NCBI GenBank assembly: GCA_023853785.1
Contig: JAJIRX010000123.1
Location: 1 to 16,676 of the forward strand
Length of the DNA: 16,676 nt
Direction: 5' to 3'
DNA from: Psilocybe azurescens
Lineage: Eukaryota > Basidiomycota > Agaricomycetes > Agaricales > Agrocybaceae
A program made the translations under genes and the position numbers. The notes under the pieces were generated by a model. It ran no database searches. It was not told the DNA's origin and worked only from the letters and a program-made list of their open reading frames with translations. The stretch's first letter is position 1. Each line of letters opens with the position of its first letter. Of the stretch, positions 9,293 through 16,676 are shown in pieces.

Positions 9293-11460
9293 ATGTCTCA
9301 TCCTCCAACCCCTCCAGACGCTGGAACAGCGGTCAACTCTACCCGCTCTTCTTTCACTATCTCTGAGCCTCTTACGTATGCTCGCAATCAAAGTGGGGAG
9401 TTGAAGTCAAAAGAAACTTCAAATGTTGCTATAATCACCGCTCAAGGTGAAGAAGATGTTCCTCGCAAAGTTGAGGTAGTCGAGGTCAAAGAGGTCGTCA
9501 AAAATTTGCCCCTGCCAATACCAAACCGTGATCCAAACATGGTGACCTGGGACGGCCCCGACGATCCATCGAACCCACAGAACTGGTCAACGAAGCGGAA
9601 GTGGATAATAACCATGACATGCATCATCATGACCGTTAACGTGTACGTTTCTAATCATTCTGGACTGGAGCTTGGAACCTTATTTTCGTTTCAATCCCCA
9701 GAACATTTGCTTCATCTGCTCCATCATCTGCCTCACACAAAATCATGGCTGAATTCAATACATCGAAAGAGGTATCATATCTAATTACAACTGTGTTCCT
9801 TCTCGGATATGTATTTGGGGTATGTGTTAACGCGTTTGGACTCTTTTCGAGCCCGTATTAAATCCGTATTTCAGCCGTCATTCTGGGGCCCTGGGAGTGA
9901 GCTCATAGGACGGAGGCCAATATTTATTGGAGCTATGATCGCGTATACTCTTTGCATTCTCGGTCAAGCTCTGGCGCAAAACATGGCGACTCTCCTCATC
10001 ACTCGATTCCTGTCTGGCTTCTTTGCAGTTGGTCCTATGAACAATGCAGGAGGTCTCATCGCCGATATTTGGTCGGCTGTTGGACGTGGTCCTGCAACAA
10101 GTCTTTACACTGCCAGCGTCTTCCTTGGTCCGGTCATGGGTCCCATTGTTGCCGGATAGTGCGTTTCACCTATCCTATCTATCATATCCGAATGTAGAAC
10201 TCAATATTTTCTTTATGTGCAGTATCGTTGACAGTCCAGCGTCGTGGAGATGGGTCTTCTGGGTCATGTTCATCTTTGCCGGCGTTTGCACCCTTATCAT
10301 GATTCCGGTTATGCCGGAGACATACGCTCCTGTAATTCTGCTAAAGAAAACACAGAGACTACGAAAAGAGGACCCTGAGGCAAACAAAGACCTTTATGCC
10401 GAACACGAGAAGCAGGATTGGTCTGTCAAGGGCGTCGTACAGCGTACTCTATTCCGTCCTTTCTCGATGCTTTTGGGTGAACCTATCCTAATGCTTATCA
10501 CTGTCTATTTGTCTATTGTATACGGTCTTCTCTATGCTTGTGAGTTCTTGTCTCTGTGTTTAGTAGGTACAAGACTTACCCAATTTCATCGTCGGCAGTG
10601 TTCCAAGCCTTCCCCGTCGTCTTCGTAGCAAGACGCGGCTTCACTATCGCAGAGGACGGATTGATGTTCATTGGCGTCGGCATTGGTACAACTATTGGAT
10701 CCCTTATTAACTTCTGGGCGTCAGCACATTACCCGGAGCTCATAAAAATGGAAAGGCTTCCCCCACCGGAAGACCGACTTTACGGCGCCATGATAGGCAG
10801 TCCCGTACTTGTTGTCGGCATTTTCTGGTTGGGCTGGACCGGCGAATACTCCAGCATCCCATGGTATGTGCCTGGCCTCAGCACCATCCTCGTTGGTACC
10901 GGAATCAGTTTGATATTTATGTCATTCTTGGTGAGTTTTTCGAGCTCGGATATATGCATCTCTTTTCTTATGCTTTAATTGCAGAGCTACGTTATCGATA
11001 CCTATTTGTGAGTCTTTAAATGTGACGAAGATGGTGCCGCGTTTGTCTGACGTTCTTTTGCCCTCAATCAGAATGTACAGCGCTTCCGCGTTTGCAGCCA
11101 ACACAATGGTTCGGTCTGCCGTCGCTGCAGCTTTCCCTTATTCACGGTCCAGATGTTCACTAAAGTGGGTCCTTTTCTACGACCAAGAGATGTCCCCTTG
11201 TGTTGACATTCTGTAATAGCTCGGTGTAAACTGGTCGTGCACGCTCCTCGGATTCATCGGTCTCTTGTTTGTCCCATCTCCTTTCCTCTTCTATAAATAC
11301 GGCCCTAGGATCCGATCTCACAGCAAATACGCGCCATGCATTGTGAGTATTAATAACGGTTTGATTTTTGACATTTTCTAACGCAGCAACTCTTTAGGAC
11401 CTGAAAATTGCGGCAGCAATGAAAGCCGAGGCATCGGAGAAGCAAACAGGAACGCCTTGA
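9293..11460 (+). CDS. MFS transporter, DHA1 drug:H+ antiporter type (FLR1/TPO1-like), nine exons, one apparent 1-base loss
   Basis: Exons: 9293-9642, 9702-9819, 9875-10158, 10223-10539, 10599-10930, 10985-11007, 11072-11164, 11220-11342, 11398-11460. The likely product has 567 residues: a cytosolic N-terminus of about 105 residues, then about 12 membrane segments. The signature W86-DGPDDPSNPQN-W98 just before the first helix is typical of fungal DHA1 multidrug and polyamine exporters (FLR1, TPO1 and relatives). Next come a motif-A-like loop, GSELIGRRP, between helices 2 and 3; a conserved FLSGFFAVGPMNNAGG helix; and SWRWVFWV entering helix 6. The ASAFAANTMVRSA block lies near helix 11. The start is the first ATG after a TATA box at 9234. 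In exon 7 the frame needs one extra T at 11138-11139 to give the expected FPLFTVQMFTKLGVNW. Without it, translation runs into the intron and stops. It probably exports drugs or other small molecules across the plasma membrane; the substrate cannot be read from sequence. Confidence 0.9.
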
Positions 11461-12387
11461 TGCGCTCGTTTGCCATTCTATTTTTCTTTATTGCTCAGAT
11501 TCCCCACACTCTCGAGTTCCATCCTGCTTCATTCCATGTCGTTCACCAACCTCAAATGTTCCGAAAGTCTGATTTACCCATAGATTGTTTGTTAACGCAT
11601 TGTATACCTCATCACTCATCATCATTTGCAACCTATCATCATCATAATTTACCACTTTATAATTATTCAGCATAGTAGATTATTCACCGGCAGTGGTGTA
11701 ATATTGCAGACTTCAATAAAAGTACATAAATATCACGGGCGGGTTTTAGCTTATCATATCTGCATTTTGGTTTTCCGGGATTCTAGATCCAAAAGACGGT
11801 GAGAACAACCACCAAAATCTGGAAACCGATGAGCCAAAAACCTATGTCCAAAAACTTAGCAAATGCCCTACAGAGCTGCCCTGAAAGCTCGGAAAATGCA
11901 AAATCTTCTGATACATGTCACACACTGGTTTATCCATAGCAAATGTTCTTGCAACCATCCTTACTTGAACTTACCTCTCGGAACATGTCTGAACGTAGAC
12001 CTTTCTGTTATTTCTAAGTTCGATTGACCTTCAGTGCGATTTCAGTGGTAGCTATTTTTGGAAATTTCCACGTGAGGGCATGGAAACGATCTTCAACAGC
12101 GTACGTTTTGCCAGTGCTTGATCGATCTCACACAACACTTAAAGGTTGAAACTGGAACTCGAATTTTACTATTTTGTAGTAGTTGACTTCGACTCTACAG
12201 CTACTGAGTCATCCAATGGTATCTGATCTACGCATTGCCTGAAATTCACTCAAAAATAATTCACTAGTATGTCTCTCCTTTTCGTCAATTGCAATTTGTT
12301 AATGCTTCGTCGGATGCATTGCTACCAGTTTGTGGATTACTCCAACATTCCTAACCGACAGACGTACAAGGAACTAGCCCATAAATA
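11461..12387. other. Intergenic region between transporter and F-box gene
   Basis: Holds the 3' UTR of the transporter with an AATAAA site, then AT-rich sequence leading to the F-box gene. The only ORFs, 11457-11675 plus and 11488-11673 minus, overlap each other in low-complexity CAT/ATG-rich sequence and have no domain. No clear TATA box is seen before 12388. Confidence 0.6.
11715..11720 (+). terminator. Possible polyadenylation signal of the transporter gene
   Basis: AATAAA on the plus strand, 255 bases after the transporter stop codon. Fungal poly(A) signals are loose, so this is only a likely site. Confidence 0.4.
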
Positions 12388-13725
12388 ATGTCGGCAAAAG
12401 TCTTTTACCACAAAACACCAAGCGACAGGCCTGTCTTAAGACATATTCCAACCGAAGTATGGATCAGGATTATTGAGCACGCCGCGGAGTCAGGATTAGG
12501 CCTTTATGACTGCAATATGTCGTCTTCGAAGGCCTTTAACTTCATTCGTGCGATGGATAGACAAGAAACCAAGGCGCTCAGGACATCACTTGTGGGTTAG
12601 AGATCTGACTTGTATCACTTACATACGACTAATCGCAGAGCCACTTATTAGAGCACACGAAGTCGTATGACAAAAGTCAACAAATCTTGGCATACTATGG
12701 CGCACCCTGTTCTATTCGAGTATATTCATTTAGGCCAAGCAGGAGGCGTGACCTCGCTGTGTGAAGCCTTGTCGCTTTCTAGACAACTATCCAATAACCA
12801 ACGATGCACCTTGGGATGGTGGACGAAAAGGCTGGACATATCCATGCACGATGATGGCCACGACGATACATCCGTCGCCGAAGATCTGCAAAAATCTCAG
12901 GGCTTCTCACCTGCCTTCCCCGCCTTCAGATTCTGGCATTCTCAGTCACCGGACATGGGTATCTTAGACATAAATCGTCGCACATACTGAATTCCGTGTC
13001 TTGTCGAGAATCCCTCAAGGCCATAATATGGTACACCAACTGCCTTCGGCCTGATATCAAGAGCTGGACGACTTTTCTCGAGCGTCACGAAAAGCTCGAG
13101 GTCATTCGAGGGCCCTTCTCTGTCGACTCACAGAATCACGTCCGGTTGAATGCATTAAAGATTCTCCATCCCTTGCTATACTATGGCTACGCAAGGGCTC
13201 AGACTCCATGTATCTTACAAACATCGGTCTTTCAAGCGTCAGTTGTTTGGATTGTGAGATGGACAATTTCCCCATCCCGCTGACTATATTTGAACGCCTT
13301 GGGGACCAGCTCACGGCCATCCAGTTCACTTATCCTACTGAAATACTCCTTCCGATGGTCGCTGCAAACGAGTTCGGACCGATCTTTGCACAATTACAGA
13401 GCGCATGCCACAACCTGGTACGACTCAACGTAATTTTGCGCACTTGGCCCTCGTTCATTCAATCTCTGGCGATGATTCTCATAGCCCCTGAATCGCTAGA
13501 AATCCTTGGTATACGGATTCAACGCCCCCAGATATCAAACTTTGGCTTGAAGCGACTTTTACAGGATGCCTTACCCATGGTTTTATCCAAAATCCAAATC
13601 TAAAGGTCGTCCAACTTCTTGATAAAACGAGTGCTGAACAATTTCACCTTCATGTTCGAATTCTGGACGATGGCCTGCGAAACTGGGAAGTCTTGGTATT
13701 ACTCTGCAAGATCATAACGGCTTAG
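12388..13725 (+). CDS. F-box protein, two exons, three apparent 1-base losses
   Basis: Exon 1 is 12388-12591 and exon 2 is 12652-13725. The intron has a GTGGGT donor, an ACTAAT branch site near 12628-12633 and the acceptor TTAG at 12648-12651. The N-terminus has the F-box half LRHIPTEVWIRIIEHA (residues about 17-32). Across the intron comes the second half, with KVNKSWHTMAHPVLFEYIHL, the usual end of fungal F-box domains. The remainder shows leucine-rich, irregular LRR-like stretches such as LTCLPRLQILAFSVTG and APESLEILGI. F-box proteins join SCF ubiquitin ligases through Skp1 and recruit targets through the C-terminal part; large expanded sets are common in mushrooms. The frame must slip by one base near 12890-12894 (A run), near 13157-13159 (A run) and near 13589-13592 (A run). 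With these allowed, coding length is 1281 bases (426 residues) ending at TAG 13723. The target is unknown. Confidence 0.8.
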
Positions 13726-14257
13726 TTTTGGCGGAAGCAAGAAACTTCCATCCTCACCATCCGCATCCTGGCGACCTTCGTTAGATTTCCGTTTTCCCCA
13801 AAATTTTCACTCGAAACCCACCATTTATTTTCTCGCTTTTTGCTCTTCCACTGCTTAAGCCACTCGTAAATTATGTGTAAGGCGTTTATATTATCACATC
13901 ATCTCATGGATCTAAATTAACTACTTTACATCGCAGCTCTTTCATATTCAAGAAAATATTCATCAAGTATTACAAAACATATAGGGGGTATGAAACATAT
14001 CGGGATTATCAAGTATCATTTTAATGGTATATCTTACTGAATAACAGTGTATAAATCGCATGTCAGACAAAAGGAAGTAAATTCGGAGCGAGACGACGAG
14101 AGGGCGAATTATACAAGAACTTGGATCTATGATCAGGCCAACGGGATATCCATGCGAGGCCCATTGTCATTCCCAAGGCTATGGAATGAAGTCTCCATCT
14201 CGTACATTCCGATGGCGTGGTTGACTTGTTGCTCTCGGGTATCCTTTCCAAAGCGAT
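13726..14257. other. Convergent intergenic region
   Basis: About 530 bases between the 3' ends of the plus-strand F-box gene and the minus-strand unknown gene. It is AT-rich in its central part (13860-14040). The plus-strand ORF 14047-14292 runs into the opposite gene and has no domain. An AATAAA on the minus strand (14261-14256) overlaps the stop codon of the unknown gene. Confidence 0.6.
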
Positions 14258-15316
14258 TTATTCCTGGTCTCCTGACCGAAGTCGCGCCTTAGAAGAGAAT
14301 GCACTGTCTGCGCTCTTGTACGAAACCCGATTGGATCTCTTCTGCAATCTAGCCAAGAGAGGAGACAAGAGCCCTGTATCACCGCCTGGCGTATGTACGT
14401 CTGGAGACGACGACATATCCATCTTGGAGGATAACCTCGGTGGTCGAATAGGTGTGATGTCCATGTCGTCACCTTCAGTATCGCAGACATACCGCGTAGG
14501 AACATCCAAAGCACCGGAGATCTTCCTCTTCTTCAAGGCCCTCTTTTTGAGGAAAGGGGCTTTCATCCTCTTCCTCCAAAGATTCTAACAGAACAGACGA
14601 GTTCGACGTGTGGGAGACACCATGTCTTCTTGTGTAACGTACTGCTAACGGGCTCGTTGGAGGAGATGGAACGATGTCGGGGTGGGGTCTTCCGAGAAGA
14701 GATCGGTAACGACGTATGCCCTTTCAAGCGGTCTGGACTTTGCAGCCTTTGGCGCGCCAGGGACGTTCGGTATGAGACCAACCAAAGTTTCAATGCAGTG
14801 CCGAATGTGCGCTGCAGAGACCCAATCCGAGTGATCAATCTGTATGGTTTTGGTAGGTGGGCATTGAAGAGAATGGCCACATCAACCAGTTGCTGACGAG
14901 ACATAGTTATCAAGTCTTCGTGGCAGCAAAGGGATACCGCGGGAGTGTGGTGACTACCACGGCGTCTAGCGGGTGATCGTGTAGCTGGAAAGCAAGACGG
15001 GACCGCTCTGCATTCATCTCGACCTGAATAGAGCTGACGCGCCCAGTGAACGTAAGGCTGTCGAGCTCAGTACTAGTCACCGTGCTTGCCCCTTCCAGTA
15101 AGCATCTAAATCAAGACCATCGGAGGAAGAAGTAGTCGCTAGCCCTTCTTGGCCGACTGCGTCAAGTATACTGGTAGAGGGATAGTCCAGATGGCGTGAG
15201 CGTTTTCCCAAAGTCATATTGGGTCTAAATTGCTCGAATTTGCAAAGAAATCGCCGGGTGGGAGTCTTTGGAATGATGGTTTTCGAAGCAGGGGGAGACT
15301 TAGAGATTGAGAGCAT
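14258..15316 (-). CDS. Unrecognised protein with basic NLS-like cluster, no introns seen, six apparent 1-base losses
   Basis: I do not recognise this protein. Reading from ATG 15316 to TAA 14260-14258 gives a continuous product of about 354 residues if one base is allowed at each of six sites: C run 15089-15092, 14914-14918, T run 14848-14851, G run 14684-14687, G run 14556-14559 and T run 14544-14548 (plus-strand positions). The corrected length, 1065, is a multiple of three. The N-terminus is S/T/P-rich (SISKSPPASK, PKTPTRRF). A middle part from about residue 80 to 220 looks folded, with alternating hydrophobic segments such as TELDSLTFTGRVSSIQVE and SDWVSAAHIRHCIETLVGLI. The C-terminal third is acidic, then basic (KKRALKKRKIS), then S/P-rich, suggesting disorder and a possible nuclear signal. 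It converges on the F-box gene. The start could lie upstream; an overlapping upstream ORF blocks certainty. Confidence 0.6.
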
Positions 15317-15870
15317 ACTGTAGGTTGATGGTCGTTGAGAAAAATACGGCGATAAGGGGCAATTGACGGGTCTGAAGAACGCGACTGGACTGTGGAGGGT
15401 AGTCCAGCTTTATCATGGCTGACACACCGGATCTCGTTGTATTCCAGACTGGCAGCCTGCCTTCTATCTTCCGAAAGAAGTTTCTACCAGACTGGATATA
15501 AGGGCGAATTCGCCGATCCAACTGAACGTTATAATGTGGACCACATCGGAACACTTGGAAGGTGACTCCTCCTTTTCGCATCTGTACGGGCGTTCCTCGG
15601 GTGTCTCGGAAGATTTGAGTGCTTCTTACAGTCGAGATAAAGACGGTGCAGAGGAATCTCGACTCCTTAGTGTCGACTAGAACAAGTGCCACTGTGGGTG
15701 ATATAATAAAAACGGACAGTGATTGGACGAGAGGGGGTTAAATATAATTTAGCACACAAATAAAGATCTTCTACTTCTAATAAGTTAATCTAATATTACT
15801 GGGAGCAAGAAATAAGCCATAAATCAGAAAATTCCATATATTACATCCAATACCATAGGCATGCTGGTGT
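15317..15870. other. Upstream region of the unknown gene and 3' flank of the FAD oxidase gene
   Basis: Both flanking genes are on the minus strand, the FAD oxidase upstream. A minus-strand ORF at 15692-15300 (130 residues counted from a GTG) has no domain and overlaps the start of the unknown gene. It is treated as leader sequence, with a possible upstream ORF at 15415-15300. A TATA-like TTATTATATC lies on the minus strand near 15700-15710, which would give a leader of several hundred bases. Confidence 0.45.
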
Positions 15871-16632
15871 TCATAGACCTATCGGGCCATCTGTGAAACG
15901 CACATTGAATCTACAGAATGTTTAGATTTGTTGGATCAAACGAAACGCTTCAGCACATACCGTGTTGGATCATATTTTGCATAAGTGTTCCTAAGCTCAT
16001 TGTATCTGCCGTATGTGGAAAAACATTTTGTTGTGCGTCGCATTCATTTATATACAACGGTAAGCCTGGAGAAGGGGTATCCTGATTCAAACAAGTTTGT
16101 CAGCTAGAGAGCTTATATGCATCAAGGATATGCAATGACCTATCAAAAAGAACCTGTCTTGCTCCGTGAACTTGAATTGAGAGCTGATGCAACCCGCTCT
16201 GCGATTGGGTTTGAATTTGTACTGCTGCATAATTTCCCAAAGGAGGGTCCATAATGTTCGATCCTTGTGCTCTTCCTGCCAATATTTGCGACTCGAGAAT
16301 TGGAGTAAATGCAAGTACTGTTCCAAACAAGGAGCCTCTTATAGTCGCTGTATAGTCATTCCATGCTCTGAACGCATTCATGTACTGGTCCACGGTGCCG
16401 TTAAACGCAGAAGCGCCGAAAAGTTGCCCAAAGCCACGATCCGCACCAGCGCCTAGGATATTGTTGGCTTCGAGATAGCTAACGGCAGATAGCTGCTGAA
16501 CCGTTGATGGAATTGACAAGAACTCTCCAAAGATGGCGGGAGGGAGTGCTGGTCCCCTGAAGAATAATGTCAGAATGTGACTGGGAACAATGTCGGTACC
16601 GTTTATGGTACTCGAGAATGCCATAAGAATGG
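15871..16632 (-). CDS. FAD-linked oxidase, berberine-bridge (BBE) type, 3' part only, one apparent 1-base loss
   Basis: Exons on the minus strand: 16632-16154, 16081-15961, 15910-15871; introns are 72 and 50 bases. The gene continues off the right edge: upstream of 16632 the frame meets a stop, and a CATTAAC branch-like site plus CTAG at 16633-16636 indicate an intron end. The visible part covers the substrate domain and the BBE tail of fungal FAD-binding PCMH/BBE oxidases: FRGPALPPAIFGEFLSIPST, then PLGNYAAVQIQTQ, PSPGLPLYINECDAQQNVF and a final AKYDPTRF..FTDGPIGL. The KYDP block near the end is the usual BBE close. The N-terminal FAD-binding half, where the His/Cys flavin links would be, lies outside the window. 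NGT sequons fit a secreted enzyme. The frame needs one base at the A run 16019-16023 to give the expected TYGRYNELRNTYAKYDP. The part around 16154-16190 aligns less naturally and may hide another error. Members oxidise sugars, alkaloids or similar; the substrate is not predictable here. Confidence 0.85.
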
Positions 16633-16676
16633 CTAGTTAATGCCGTTAATGAGAACGCTCCTAATGCGCACTAGTT

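Noticed and set aside
12592..12638. A shorter intron in the F-box gene ending at the first AG.
   Set aside because: That AG is only about five bases past the ACTAAT branch site, and its use puts the F-box second half out of frame. The next AG at 12651 gives correct phase and normal spacing.
15300..15692. A 130-residue minus-strand ORF upstream of the unknown gene.
   Set aside because: It starts at a GTG, has no domain, and a simple one-base loss does not join it to the main frame. It is treated as leader sequence.

Overview
The window looks like nuclear DNA of a filamentous fungus, most likely a basidiomycete of the Agaricomycetes type. The evidence is many short introns (46 to 72 bases) with GT..AG ends and CTAAY-like branch sites, closely packed genes on both strands, and proteins of fungal type: an RNase P p30 subunit, a CtIP/Ctp1-type repair factor, a DHA1 drug/H+ antiporter, an F-box protein and a berberine-bridge-type FAD oxidase. 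The placement below the kingdom is an inference from gene style. I see no plasmid, phage, CRISPR array, tRNA or transposon.

Layout from left to right. 1-1559 holds no recognisable gene. 1560-2843 (minus) is a complete five-exon gene for RNase P/MRP subunit p30. 2844-5646 is a long stretch with only weak small ORFs, a TATA-like site and two small tandem repeats. 5647-7995 (plus) is a seven-exon CtIP/Ctp1/Sae2 homologue. 7996-9292 is non-coding, with an imperfect tandem duplication and a good TATA box. 9293-11460 (plus) is a nine-exon major facilitator transporter. 12388-13725 (plus) is a two-exon F-box protein. 14258-15316 (minus) is a protein I do not recognise. From 15871 to the right edge (minus) lies the 3' part of an FAD-linked oxidase whose 5' part is outside the window.

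The six genes do not form a pathway. They are two housekeeping nuclear functions (RNA processing, double-strand break resection), a membrane transporter, a ubiquitin-ligase adaptor, a secreted oxidase and an unknown.

The most notable result is structural. Apart from the RNase P gene, every gene can be read end to end only by assuming missing single bases. I count 14 such sites: three in the CtIP homologue, one in the transporter, three in the F-box gene, six in the unknown gene and one in the FAD oxidase. All have the same sign (one base lost), and 13 of the 14 sit in a run of identical bases. After allowing for them, every gene has an intact frame with no nonsense codon and intact splice sites. 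This fits homopolymer-contraction errors in the assembly better than decay of five unrelated genes. Simple ORF calling on this sequence will therefore give broken or missing genes. I found no convincing new biological system here.
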